DNA of 64,000 nucleotides, taken from assembly GCA_963681505.1 (NCBI GenBank), contig OY811983.1, positions 6,259,001 to 6,323,000 on the forward strand. Direction: 5' to 3'. Below the pieces are notes generated by a model. The model did not search any database, was not told where the DNA came from, and saw nothing but the letters and a program-made list of their open reading frames with translations. How positions within the stretch are numbered: the first letter of the stretch is position 1; each line of letters begins with the position of its first letter. The translations under genes were made by a program, and so were the position numbers. This DNA is from Eunapius fragilis. Lineage: Eukaryota > Porifera > Demospongiae > Spongillida > Spongillidae. Positions 23,903 through 34,825 of this stretch are shown here, piece by piece.

Positions 23903-24320
23903 CATCACTCCCCTATTCATTACATGGGAGACATAACATACCATACTGCATAGTGTTGGAACAGAATGAACCATTGACTTGTATGATGACAACGAAGAAG
24001 GATGAATTGGTTAGTTTAGATTTCTGTGTGTTTCATAGTGAGCAAATAAAAGGTATAGTTGCTCCAGTACCTACTGGTATGGTAAGAACAGCTGTGGTGG
24101 TCATTGTTTGGAACATGCTCCCTGACATTGCATCATACAGGGTGTCACGCTGAGAACACTCCTATGAAGGTCAGGAGACCCGACAACTTCATACAATTGG
24201 ACTTGAGGCTAAACTCACTGAGGTGTTCTGTATGGACACCCAGGCACATGACCTGGAGCATGGAGAGTTCACTGTGATGGCTACTGCCGTTAGCTCAGCT
24301 GAAAACTCAAAGTAGAATGT
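18967..24320 (-). CDS. SIDT: SID-1 transmembrane family dsRNA channel (SIDT), N-terminus not resolved
   Basis: SID-1 family proteins carry dsRNA and possibly cholesterol across plasma or lysosomal membranes. Exons read, 3' to 5': 18967-19035, 19326-19439, 19658 to about 19769, 19820-19866, 20145-20256, 20376-20512, 20588-20662, 20959-21014, 21088-21174, 21486-21560, about 21632-21694, about 22119-22177, about 22723-22772, 23568-23671, 23818-23868, about 24075-24149, 24219-24320. Family hallmarks: FEFSAELTAVAITV and FQTMTTTAVLTIPV in the extracellular part, LCYYNYKC, AFNNIWSNIGYVFLG, LPQHGGIYYAMG, MSAMYHICPTYANFQF, YLDRRN before a helix, PAESRNINRPC, YDNHDVWHFFSG, and the end SKVPVF. The conserved D, H and W residues of the last helices are present. 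Middle exons of the cytosolic loop are tentative, and upstream exons for the first beta domain were not found between 24320 and 27000. The stop at 18967 is secure. Confidence 0.88.
21293..21478. repeat. 12-bp minisatellite (GTTAATGTCAGT), SIDT intron
   Basis: About 15 copies of TCAGTGTTAATG with TTCAG and TTAG variants, ending 8 bp from the donor of the SIDT exon 21486-21560. Confidence 0.95.
22313..22635. repeat. 26-bp minisatellite, SIDT intron
   Basis: About 12 copies of CCAGCTGGATGGGGAGGAGA plus CCTCAA with length variants. Confidence 0.95.
22918..23105. repeat. CCACCAACTCCACCCAC minisatellite, SIDT intron
   Basis: Irregular units of 14 to 20 bp rich in CCACCC. Threonine/proline reading frames here are artefacts. 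Confidence 0.93.
23719..23900. repeat. Two long poly-G tracts around a SIDT exon
   Basis: G runs at about 23719-23740 and 23873-23900 (plus strand) flank the small SIDT exon 23818-23868; on the coding strand the second is a C-rich pyrimidine tract directly before the acceptor. Confidence 0.9.
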
Positions 24321-25084
24321 CTGTGAATGAAAAGTGACAGCAGGTTATATGATATCCTTTCAAAGCTCCACTGCACCATTTACAGTACTTAAGACTGATT
24401 GTGCACCTAAGATCTACAGAATCGTCTGCCATGTCAAGCATAAAGATTTTAATCCCAACTTTTCTTTAGCAGGTTGTCCATCCCAACTGTTACATTGTGC
24501 CAAGTGGGCAAACACTGCGCACATACCTGAGGCATTTCCATAGTAACAGTGGTGGAATATGATTTGGACGCACTTGGAAAGGAGAAAAGTACAATTTAAC
24601 AACCACAGCACATTCATGTGCACATGAGTCTCATGGAAGTCCTACTAGATGAATGCATGTGACACATCCCAACGTAAGCCCCCCCCCCCCCCCCCCCCAG
24701 CAACTATTTGGATTATAAAGGGTACTACATGCTTCATCATGAACTCAAAGCACACCCACACCTAATGTGTGTAGGGGGAAAGGGTTAGGAGGAAGAAAAG
24801 GAGGACATTGAGAGATTCAGCTAAAAAGCTACAGGATGATTACATTCAAACATATTCCTGATCAAGACACACGTTATGTTCATTTTGTACTTCTGTAGTT
24901 ATAAAGTACTTCAAAATAAGAAAGGTGCTACAATTTTATGCAAACAGTTGGGGAAACTGGATGGGTGTAGATAGGAAATGTAGTGTGCGAATGAGGGATG
25001 GGGTGATTATGGAGTAGGGAGGGTGAGGGTGGGGGAGGGTAGATAACATCATCAGTTGTGCCCTGACATTGCATAATATGTTTT

Positions 25085-25200
25085 GGTAGCAGATTGGTTG
25101 GTTGGAAGGCCAGCTGATGTGACGTCACTGTTGTTGAAAGAGGCAGGCACGAGTGCAGCTGCTGCTATTTTCAATGACTCTAAGGGCTCCATGAGTGTGT
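25085..25200 (+). mobile_element. Fragment of LINE C-terminal domain
   Basis: The plus strand reads VADWLVGRPADVTSLLLKEA then GTSAAAAIF. This resembles the segment VPNWLIGKPAVLTIVSPL...EAG of the LINE at 31640-31760, so it is an eroded piece of the same family. Confidence 0.6.
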
Positions 25201-26563
25201 GTTCCCCAGGCCATCGAGACATAAGGTAACTGGGGCAGCACACATCAAGTCAAAAGTGTGGGACAGGCTGCTTTCCAGAATGGCTCTTAGGCTGAGTGCC
25301 ATTTTAAATATAGGGGTGGGCATGCCTCCTCACACTTTATACCAGCGAATGCACCGGTTGTGCATACATTTCCTTTTTGAATACAAACAAATTAATACCA
25401 ATCCTTCACTCATGATTAGTAATTCTAAACTGCAATTTTTGTTTGGTACTGATTGGGGATTGCTATGTCTTATCACTACCCTATTTCATGCTCTGCATAA
25501 CTCTGCCGTTGACTCGCAGATGGTAGAAACAAGATATTATTGACATTTATTGATTTATAAAATGTACATTTGCATACTTAACCTTGCAGGTTCATTTAAT
25601 GTTTTTAAAATGAAAAAGAAAAAACCAACGTTCTTGTTTGTTGAGCTCCTTAGCACTGCAATGCCAGGCCTCTTCTACCTTTGCAGCTTAAAAAAAGCAA
25701 GCACAATCGAATGTCAGATAATCCATGTTCGCTATCCAGCTCAGCACGTGAACATGTGGACATGTGTGGAAATAATATTTAGAGCAGTAATTATTATTAC
25801 GTTGTGATGTCACGTCCAATGTGGTGTTCTGATTGGTACTTCATATTTTAGAAGCACAGAACAATATCCTTAGACACCTGGTGGCCAGACAGACTAGATC
25901 CATGGGGACAATTCCCATGCCTCTCTCCCCCCCCCCCCCCCCCCTCCTCTTCTCAAAGGCTTATAAATGCAGTGATCTTGGTCCTGGACCAAAATTCTGG
26001 CTCCCTTGGACCAATTTTTATTGAGAAAAAAATGGTCCAGGTGAAAAATTGGTCCAGCTAAATTTACACGTGCCATGTGTATCTATCTATCTATTGGATG
26101 ATGATAAAGCCTATGCTTATTTGACTGTGAAGCGGTACCCTGAGGGAGGTTTGATAGGCAAAAAGAGTGATAAGAAAGAAAGCCATGACATTTATGGGTA
26201 ATAGATCCGTATTGTGATTGTGCCTTAATTTGCGGGTGCAAGACCAGGTGCACGTGACAAGATGGTGTCAATGTAAACATATTGCTTCAGCTTGCAGGAA
26301 GTACTGCCACCCCAACAGAACATGTGTGAACAGATCCTGAAGCAGAACTCATCTACCTCAGTACAGAAGAACAGCTATTTCTAGTAGTGAAAAGGTGTGA
26401 CTACGGTTAAAGAGACAACACTGTTGGAGGAAGATAAGAATGTATTGATGAATGGGGTGGATGGCTGACTGACAGTCATTTACACCGGGATGCAACTTCT
26501 TAAAGGTGCTTTTGCTCATTATCAGGATTTCAAAACCAACCAACTGCAAGGGCTTATGACATG

Positions 26564-26636
26564 GTGAATAAGAAGTTGAATAAATTCAGTTTTTGACTTC
26601 AAGTCACAAACTGAATTTATCCAACTTCTTATTCAC
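26564..26636. repeat. Hairpin, 29-bp arms, 15-nt loop
   Basis: GTGAATAAGAAGTTGAATAA at 26564 is repeated inverted, with one or two changes, ending at 26636. Probably a fold-back MITE remnant. Confidence 0.8.
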
Positions 26637-27019
26637 TACGTCGTAAACCCTGGCAGTTCCCTACTGTTGCTATGGTGATCCAATGCATCCCAGCAACATT
26701 CAGACATTGATTCATTGAAACTGATGCAGTTTCCTTCAAATATGCAGTCTTGGTACAGCAAGGTCACATGAAAATTCATTGATATACCCGGCTTGCACTT
26801 GCATATGCCAAACAATGGTCAGTAAACGATATGCAAAGAATGGTACCTCTAAGAGCACCATAAGACGTATTGAACAATAGTCTATATTGATGTTGTGATT
26901 GTGAAAAGTTCCAGCTTGTATATCTAATTAATCGTGCAAGTACTAGCTATTTCATAACAGACGAAGAATTTAATTAATTTGTCGTCACATCCGGACTGCT
27001 GGCTAGCTTACCGTGTTTA

Positions 27020-27345
27020 ACTTAGGGGGCTTGTCCAAACTATGTTTGGAAAAATTAGCGTCATTGTGACGTTAACATATTAACCCCCCCCCCCCCCCCC
27101 CCCTCTAAGCGTCATAGCGTTTTTGTTAGATTAGTAGCATGAAACATTACTCAATGTGCAGTGTAGTCTGAATAAACGTAACTGCTGCCACTGGAGTCAA
27201 CGCTGCAGCTAACTAGATGTTCAGTATTATAAAACAATACTTGCGGACAATAAAATTTTTCTTAACGTCACAGCCTCCCCCCCTCCCCCCTAACGTCACA
27301 ATGACGCTAATTTTTCCAAACATAGTTTGGACAAGCCCCCTAAGT
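27020..27345. mobile_element. MITE, ~326 bp, ~55-bp terminal inverted repeats
   Basis: The left end ACTTAGGGGGCTTGTCCAAA is repeated inverted at the right end (27291-27345, ending CAAGCCCCCTAAGT). The repeats continue inward to GTCATTGTGACGTTA. A C run of about 18 nt lies inside. No coding capacity. Confidence 0.88.
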
Positions 27346-27965
27346 CATAAAGCTTCACCATCGCGCGTTTGCTCCATCAGACATTTTCCAAATAGCGATG
27401 CGAATAACAACCCCGAAACTACACTCGGGAAAAGCTTATCCTCGCCCCCTCGAGCCAAGAAGGCAAAAAACCGAGAGGCCTGGACTAAGATTTTCTATCG
27501 TCAACGTCAGTAACATCGGCACCATCGCTCATGTACGGAATTGAAAAACGAAAACTAGATCCAGAAAATCAACGTTGGTGAAGCTAAGGCTAAATCTCAT
27601 GACTAAACGTTACTGTTTAGGCTAACAACTTTAAGACACAGTAGTTATCTAGTAGACCAGCAGTCCGGACGTGACGTCACGTTCAATCACACGCAGCAGT
27701 CCATTGAAAAAAATATAACCCGGACCATTTTCCCAGAAAATTGTTTTGGACAGGGACCAAAAATTTATCGCTAACCATAATCCCAGCGACAGTGCACCTA
27801 AATAACGCGGCTCTTTGCACCGGGGGAAGCATGCGTGAATAAAATTATAGGCGACCATGAATGAGTATGATCGTTCATGTATCCAATTTACTACAAAGAC
27901 CAAACTAACAACACAGCAGTTCAGCCGTCAGCACTTCACTGATATCATCCAAAGCCATCGACAGA

Positions 27966-28829
27966 ATGAGCAATTTTAATGTTTCAATTTTATCGGATGT
28001 CATAATCACAGGAACCAACAGTGCGTCAGTACTCGTGTGTCTGCTGGCAGCCTTTCTGGTGTATCATCTCAGGTTGTACAGAACGGTGGTCTACCGATTG
28101 GCGCTCTACCAAGTGTTGGCTTCGTTGGCCTTTGCTACGGTCGAGGTCTTCCAAATCATTTTCGTTAACTACAGCAAAGCTCCGGAGGTCTACGATCGCG
28201 CGTGTATGGCTATTGGATGGTTGATCATGTACTCGCTATGGGTTAAAATTTTCTTCATGACGTGGGTAACCTTTCATCTCTTCTACTTCGCAGTACTACA
28301 GAAGAACCTAAAAAAATTTGAAGTGTTGTATGTTGCAACTTCGCTACTCATCCCAGCACTGATAGCATCGATACCGCTGACGACTCGCACTTACGGATTA
28401 AACAAGTATGGCTTTTGTTTTCTAAACGATACTGCCAGCGTTGCAACAATAGAGAGGTTTTCTCTTTGGTATGGTCCAGCATTGTTAATTCTTCTTGCAA
28501 TATCAATAGCCATGATTGTCATGGTGATAACTCTGGCTCGACGGGTGTATTCACGGTCCAAGTACGAACCTATCACGGAAGGGGATCAGTTTTGGACAGC
28601 TGTTAAGCAGCTCCTTCCACTGTCTGCTTTCCCAATATTATTCTTCATCTTTTTAATACCAGTTTTCATAGATGCCGTCATTGCACATATATATGCGGCC
28701 AACAAATCCCTGACTATTACAAATCTATTTATCGCTCTATGGAGTATGTCTTCCGGTGTAACATTATTAATACACATATCCGTTGTTCGGTGTTTCTCAG
28801 CGAAGAGAAAGAGAAAGCTTTACTCATGA
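27966..28829 (+). CDS. Seven-helix G-protein-coupled receptor-like protein, paralogue 1
   Basis: An intronless 287-residue protein with seven hydrophobic segments at about 19-37, 42-66, 80-108, 119-139, 165-190, 215-237 and 250-273. Cysteine 80 (start of helix 3) and cysteine 151 (second outer loop) could form the usual GPCR disulfide. The N-terminus is short with one N-glycosylation motif (NVS), the third inner loop holds RRVYSRSKYEPITEG, helix 6 begins with PLSAFPILFF, and the tail is short and basic (KRKRKL). The layout resembles cAMP-receptor-like or GPR157-like receptors rather than rhodopsin family members (no DRY or NPxxY). The ligand is unknown. About 55 bp of sequence before the ATG is shared with paralogue 2 (45702-46607). 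Confidence 0.85.
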   Translation: MSNFNVSILSDVIITGTNSASVLVCLLAAFLVYHLRLYRTVVYRLALYQVLASLAFATVEVFQIIFVNYSKAPEVYDRACMAIGWLIMYSLWVKIFFMTWVTFHLFYFAVLQKNLKKFEVLYVATSLLIPALIASIPLTTRTYGLNKYGFCFLNDTASVATIERFSLWYGPALLILLAISIAMIVMVITLARRVYSRSKYEPITEGDQFWTAVKQLLPLSAFPILFFIFLIPVFIDAVIAHIYAANKSLTITNLFIALWSMSSGVTLLIHISVVRCFSAKRKRKLYS

Positions 28830-28995
28830 AAACTTCTGCATCAACATTCTTAGCAGAAGAACATTAATTCAAATTGCTCCTTATCTATGAGAAACTCGGT
28901 TTTGCTGCTCTGCACACATTTTTCATCAGTATAGAGATTGAGTATTCCATTAATGCACATACCATGAATGTGGTACATTTTGGATTACACGTACA

Positions 28996-29266
28996 TATAG
29001 ACCAGTGCGGCCGAACGTTTATCGTTGGGATGGCTTTAAGGTCATAATAACGACGAACGTGTTAGTCGTGGGCGTCAGTTTCGGCGGCCATGTTGGTGGT
29101 CAAAATGTACAGGTGAGTATGGGCCAAAATGGAATGGTCAAGAGTTGTGTCCATTCCATTTTGGCCCATACTCACCTGTACATTTTGCCCAGCAAAATGG
29201 CCGCAGAAATTGACGCCCACGACTAACACGTTCGACGATAAACGTTCGCGCCGCAACTGGTCTATA
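28996..29266. mobile_element. Fold-back MITE, family A copy 1 (ends TATAGACCAG)
   Basis: The whole element is nearly palindromic, about 130-bp arms around 29130. Ends are TATAGACCAGTGCGGCCGAA and its inverse. A second copy lies at 33007-33382. Confidence 0.88.
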
Positions 29267-29734
29267 CGCAACACACTAGATTGCGCATCGTAAACTGGAA
29301 TCGAAAGACCCCATTTTTCGAAAATGGCCCAGCCAAATGCTCGAGAAACTAACACAGATAGATAGATAGGTAGGCTATCCGAGTATTATAAAAAGTTGCA
29401 TTGTTATTATTCGGAGGTGATGTTGACTTCCGTTTTGGGGCATTTCTTTCAAACCCGTAGACCGTACATACATTAGCAACGGGACAACGGATAATAAAAT
29501 ATTACATAATACTTGAATGCGCGCCATTTAACAGCAGGAACAGAGAAACAAAGAGAGAAAAAGGTGTGAAATACAAAAACGTAAACCCGTCATTGTCTGC
29601 GCATCGTAGAAAGGATTCGAAACAGCCAGCCAAACGCTCAAAAAGTGAACATAGACGGACAGACAGACTGACTATTAGCCGGCGGTAATAGATATTAATT
29701 TATGAATGTACGTGCATTGTTGCGTAGCCTATAA

Positions 29735-29983
29735 TATAGACCTTCTGCAACTCGCGTCCTACGTAATTGTTATTGCTAGTCACGTACTTACGTCATATGT
29801 ATGTTGCTATAAATATACCCCGCGTGGGTACGAGATAAACAATAACCGGAACGACGGAGGAAACAATATGCTCACGTGTAGTTATTTATAGCAACTGTAT
29901 ACATAAATAGCAACATACATATGACGTAAGTACGTGACCAGCAATAAACAATTACGTAGGATGCGAGTTGCAGAAGGTCTATT
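29735..29983. mobile_element. Fold-back MITE, family B, ~80-bp inverted ends (TATAGACCTTCTGC)
   Basis: The left end TATAGACCTTCTGCAACTCG and about 75 further bases are repeated inverted at the right. The first eight bases match family A, which suggests the same transposase. No coding capacity. Confidence 0.88.
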
Positions 29984-30169
29984 GCTGTCATGATACTTCC
30001 CGTTTAGATTATATTAACTGTAATGTGCATATATGTAATTTCATTGGACGCAATATATGTCCACAGTCATTACATTTTTTATGACTTTAGGAATGCCTTT
30101 AATGAAGTATCATGACAAGCCCTTCTAGATGAGTGTGCAACTCACTTCCCTGAACTTTTTTTTTTTTGG

Positions 30170-31800
30170 TGTTATGGACAACATCCCACCTTGTAGCACT
30201 CCATGGGCACTCTTGGGTCTGAATAAGGAGTTCAGCAGGGAGACCGTTTGGGTCCTCTCCTGTTCTCTCTAGTTCTGCATAAACTTGTTCGATCTATTGC
30301 TTCTGACAGGGAGTGTTCCAAGCTTTTGTTCAACTTGTGGTACCTTGACGATGGTACTCCTCTTGCAAGTCCTTTAATTGTGCTATTCTCCTCATTCAGC
30401 AGGTTGGTCCCCACCTTTCCTCCCCCCTCCCCCTGGGGTTAAGGATCAACACTACCAAGTGTGAGCTTTTTTCTCAAGGTAACTTGGATGGCTTTCCAGC
30501 TTACACGAAGATGTCTCATGAGCCTAACTTCGAGGTCCTGGGTGCACCTATTGGGGATGTCATATTTTGTGCCAAATTTTTTGTGCCAAATTCTTGCGCC
30601 AAGGCAGTCAGGTTGCTGTCCCAGCTGTCGGGGATGGGTGCCTTAGATCCTCAAATTTCACTTCTCCTCTTACGTCATTGTGCCTCATTTTGTAAGCTGG
30701 TTCATTTAGCTCGCTCCATGCCACCTTCTCATGATGAGCATGTCAGGGTCTGGGGACCCGACAGGATGATATCATGCTCAATACAGGCGGGATATTACAG
30801 CTGCCCTTAAAAGAGCGATCCTTTTAGTTGTCGCGGGCTGACTCATGTCAACTTAAGTATGGACATGATATTTAAGGTGCTTGTTGGGGGTTTGTGTGGG
30901 ATCGGTCAAGAGTATATCCATATATACTGAGCTAGCGGGCTGCGCAAGCTGCATTTGTGATGTGGGGGACCAAAGAATCCTTTAAGAGGATGCCAGTCGT
31001 TACTTCTCTGATTATGCTGCAATTGATGCTTCGGACTGCGAGTTCAGCTGAGCCTTATTAGGGGTGGTCTTGACTTCTGTAGGTTGGTTTTACATTGTTC
31101 AGCTGCTTATTTGGCATCAATTATCAAAGCTGGTTGTGCAGATCCTCGTGCTGAGTTCGCTCTGCAAGCTGTTACCATATATAATAGCTTGGTTCCTTCC
31201 AGCAAGTTCAGTCTCAGTCGAGTCTTCGTAGATTCTGGTCTCAGTCAGAAAAAAAAAAAAACTATCTGGCAGGATTGATGACCATCAATTTGACCAGTTG
31301 TCATCTCCAGCCAACCGTGCCTGAGTATGATGCCCCAGAGGATCCAGCTGGTGGTCAGGGTAGTAAGGGTAATGTACATGTGATGATGTGTCCATCCCAA
31401 GCCACCATTTTAAGGCAGCCTGGAACTCCTTTGCATGACTCCAAGCTAAGATTAAGTCCCTCAGACGTTATAACAGCTAGCCAAGATGAAGCATGACGCG
31501 AAGAGACCGATAGCAGACGGGTGTGATGTGCAAAGGGGGTGGTGATGTTGTTGTGCGCCACAATGCCCTGAGGATGTTTTTGCCCAATTTTTTCATAGGG
31601 CTCGGCTTGGTGGGCAACTTGAAGTAATAGTTCACGTCGCCGGCCAGCAGACATCCTGGTGCCGAATTGGTTGATTGGCAAGCCAGCTGTTTTAACCATA
31701 GTCTCTCCGCTTAACTCCAATACATTGAATGAAGCGGGAGCTACAGGTGGGTCAGCAGCTGGTAAGGCCGAAGCTCACAAGCAATACAAGCACATATATA
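30170..31800 (+). mobile_element. Degraded non-LTR retrotransposon (LINE), RT to C-terminal endonuclease region
   Basis: The plus strand reads GVQQGDRLGPLLFSLVLHKL, then LWYLDDGT (RT active site), then LGAPIGDVIFCAKF and LLLRHCASFCKLVHLARSMP (30540-30720), IRGGLDF (31060), and at 31640-31790 ADILVPNWLIGKPAVLTI followed by EAGATGGSAAGKAEAHKQYKH. Frames change repeatedly and stops occur. The C-terminal part matches the segment that in related copies follows a C-x2-C-x9-H-x4-C motif, as in LINEs with a restriction-enzyme-like endonuclease. A segment near 31370-31500 is inverted (see findings). Non-functional. Confidence 0.8.
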
Positions 31801-32657
31801 CAAGCTTCAAAACTGAACCATATGCTATGATGTAATGCTCGTTAGCAATCTTTCCCACTTTCAACATCAGTTCTTATATAACGAAGACTACATATATTCA
31901 TGCCATCATAGCATCTGTCAAGGTATACGGATTTTCACTTCAGACCTCATACCTCTGGCGAACAGAACCCAACCCCCCCCCCTCCACCCCCCACCCTCAC
32001 CCCCAACATGTAAATTAAGTGATACCTGCCTCAATTTGAAGGGAACAGCCAATTCAACAGCTAATGTGTACTGAAGAGGTGTCACTGAGCTGGTCAGTAC
32101 ATCAATGTATAGTGGATCTTGATTTCTCAGCAGAATGCCTTTCTGACAAGGTATATTCATATATGATCTCCCATAGGAACGATTTGTGAAGCTAAAAGAA
32201 ATTCCATATGTGCTTTGAAATTACACATTGATGCACCAAATGCATATAAAATACTCATGCATGCAACCTTTATACTGAACTTATGTATTGAGCTGCATGT
32301 ATCGCAGCTCTACGGAGGACTCAAACACCAATTCGCATTTACTAAACATCGTCACTTGACAATGTATAATGTGATCCATGCACTCATCCGTACCGTTGTA
32401 ACATTCGGATTAATTAATAAACCGGCTTAATACAGCCGTCAGAATTAAAACGATAAACTGAGGAAACAAAGCTTGCAAATGCAGTATGGGCAAGTTCGCC
32501 GCGTCACTAAGTTATTCTTCCTCTTAGGGATCGATTAAGGTATGAAGGTAATAGTACTGAGCTAAATGATGCACTCCGCTCACAATACGCGCGCCTAGTA
32601 CGCGGTACACGCGGGAGGCTGACATGCAACGGACAGATTTCTTGGCCTCTTGTGACT

Positions 32658-32916
32658 CAGGGGAGGATCCAGGAATTTTGAAACGGGGGCACCAATAATG
32701 AAAAGGTATAATTAAGTGAGAAATGGGCGTGGTTCACCGAAAGGAGGTGGGGATATGCCCCCTTCCCGCGCGAAGCGCGGACGCTTTTGGTAGCTGTACG
32801 TTCAAATTAAACGCGACTATGAATATATAATTAGACGAACGAAAGGGGGAGGGCACGGGCCCCCGATGCCCCCCCCCCCCCCCCCCCCACCCCCCCCCCC
32901 CCCGGATCCACCACTG
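32658..32916. mobile_element. MITE, family C copy 1 (CAGGGGAGGATCCAGG ends) with long poly-C
   Basis: Ends CAGGGGAGGATCCAGG and, inverted, CCGGATCCACCACTG. The inside shares CTATGAATATATAATTAG and GCTTTTGGTAG with the copy at 52343-52547. A C tract of more than 30 nt with one A lies near the right end. Ends of this type are common on hAT-like elements; no clear target duplication. Confidence 0.8.
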
Positions 32917-33006
32917 ATTGTTTAATTTTAGTTTGTGCAGCTTCTTTATGGATATGATGCCGAGCTTTGACTCAGTGCAGATTACATGCACGCATGCACG
33001 TAACGA

Positions 33007-33382
33007 TATTGATCAGTTGCGGCGCGAACGTTTATCGTTGGATGGCCTTATAAGGCCATAATAACGACGAACGTGTTAGTCGTGGGCATCAATTTCGGCG
33101 GCCATTTTGGTGGGCAAAATGTATAGTTGAGTATGCTCTAAAATGGAATGGTGTGTGTACAATCGGCTGAACAAATCGGTTCGAAAATAATTGTGACAAG
33201 TAAACATTCAAATTTCTTACCGATAGCTAACTTTTTCGAACCGATTTGTTCAGCCGATTGTACACAACTCTTGACCATCATTTTGGAGCATACACACCTG
33301 TACATTTGCCCACCAAAATGGCCGCCGAAATTGACGCCACGACTTAACTACGGATAAACGTTAGCGCCGCAACTGGTCTATA
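33007..33382. mobile_element. Fold-back MITE, family A copy 2, with a nested inverted repeat
   Basis: It matches 28996-29266 at both ends (CAGTTGCGGCGCGAACGTTT and its inverse) but its centre carries another inverted repeat: 33154-33187 and 33233-33266 (GTGTACAATCGGCTGAACAA). The latter looks like a second element inserted at the hairpin tip. Confidence 0.85.
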
Positions 33383-33614
33383 GGTCTCCGCGTTATACAT
33401 GCAGAGAATGTCCGTGAATGAACACAGCGCTTTTAATTTTTCTCGTTCAAAATGCGTATATATTATACATGATATGCAAATAACAGAAGTGGGCTGCGCG
33501 TTCACTTGTGGCACCATTATAATCTCATACCACGTATATAAATCCCTTGCATAGAATTATATACTTCTCAGATCATTCAACACTTACGCAGTCATGCTCG
33601 AAGTGCAAGCTTAC

Positions 33615-33979
33615 CTGTCGGGTGTGTAAGGTAAGGTCCACGCGCTTATCTTCCCATTTCCCCTTGCAACGAACTGCACCGGTTTCTCGTCATTACACGT
33701 TGTGCTGTGACACGCTGACCAAATTCTGTACGCCTGCATTCGAAGAGCACACACATACAGCTACGCGTCTTGCACAAGCCGTGACAAGGCGGTGCCGCGG
33801 CTTACCACGGGGTCAGATCCCCCTAAGGGTTGTGAGCACTTCGCGTAGTCCTGTGATACGGTGTACGTGCCGGGTGAGTTGAGCGTGACGCTGGCATTAG
33901 TCGGCGGCTCGCACGGATGAAGAGTACTCGCTAATGCCTGCTGCCCACAGGTACCCATAAGTAGCAATAGAGCTAGCAT
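33615..33979 (-). CDS. Unrecognised secreted protein, first two exons (partial)
   Basis: Exons 33806-33979 and 33615-33733 join in phase with good AG and GTAAGC sites, giving 97 residues and continuing. The first 18 residues (MLALLLLMGTCGQQALAS) form a clear signal peptide. The mature part has TLHPCEPPTNASVTLNSPGT, an N-glycosylation motif, YAKCSQP, then AYRIWSACHSTTCND and cysteines that could pair. A TATA-like TTTAAATATATAA lies near 34030-34042, about 55 bp before the ATG. The third exon was not found to the left, where MITEs have inserted, so the gene may be broken. Family not recognised; a small cysteine-rich extracellular domain is all that can be said. Confidence 0.55.
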
Positions 33980-34373
33980 CTATTCACAGCTTCAGCGAGT
34001 ACGCTAGTGCTGCATGGCCATGCATGGATTATATATTTAAAATTGACTGCATATTGTATAATCTTGTGTTATACAGGCCACACACGTACGTATACGTCAC
34101 ACGGTTCAGCGTATTAATTAGCGAACCGATCAATGGCAGAACATTTTGGCCTGTCCGGGTCAAGGTTGCTTAAGTTATACCCATATAAGAATGTTGCAAG
34201 AGTTCGCTGAATCCAACATTTAGCCGGCTTCGACCTTTTCATCGTCAATGTCTCAAGCCTTTAGCATTGCTGGATATAATATTGCATAACATAACAATGT
34301 CCTCCATGATATCCATCCTCTATCAGGAACTATGTTAGTAGTTCCTATATGGAATTGACCCGGGTCGTGCATA

Positions 34374-34825
34374 TCATTTAAAAAACGCGACCCGCGCATG
34401 CATAACTCGCGTACCAAGAAATGGGTAGTTTAGCTCTTTGTTTCTATCGATCCAGAAGGCAAAGACGGTGTCATTTTTATGTTTTGTTCCAGTCTCCGAA
34501 CTGTTTGCTTTCAGAGAACACAAAAGCTCGTGTTTTCTTCTCGTTCCCAGACCAATTCTTCTCTGTAGTCGTTCTTTCTTCTTCTTTCTCCTCCTCCTTC
34601 TCCTTCTCCTCCTCCTTCTCTTCCTTCTCCTTCTCCTCCTCCTCTTGCTGCTCCTCCTCCCTCCTCCTCCTCCCCCTCCTCTTCTTCCTCCTCCTCCCCC
34701 TCCCCCTCCTCCTCCTCCCCCTCCTCCTCCCCCTCCTCTTTCTCCTCCCCCTCCTCCTCCTCCTCCCCTCCTCCTCCTCCTCCTCCCCTCCTCCTCCTCC
34801 TTCTCCTCCTCCTCCTCCTTCTTTC
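34374..34825. mobile_element. Dispersed repeat, family D copy 1, with a (TCC)n-rich tail
   Basis: From TTTAAAAAACGCGACC (34377) through GTTTAGCTCTTTG, AGAGAACACAAAAG and TTCCCAGACC, ending in about 250 bp of TCC/TTC repeat (34565-34823). The same order of blocks is found at 37621-37926. Long poly-Ser, poly-Arg and poly-Glu frames are artefacts of the tract. Confidence 0.7.

Larger units (their letters stand above)
24321..27019. other. Mostly non-coding region upstream of SIDT
   Basis: No convincing gene. It contains C runs at 24679-24699 and 25928-25944, a LINE scrap (25088-25200), a hairpin (26564-26636), and a short segment near 25985-26060 with repeated TGGACCA/TGGTCCA motifs that recur in the DUSP intron (39515-39605, 40215-40275). 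The missing first SIDT exons may be here. Confidence 0.5.

Noticed and set aside
27217-27513. 98-codon frame next to the MITE right end
   Set aside because: It overlaps the MITE inverted repeat and has no homology or coding bias that I can see.
28391-28606. Shadow frames in the receptor genes on both strands
   Set aside because: They overlap the well supported seven-helix frame and are conserved only because the receptor copies are.
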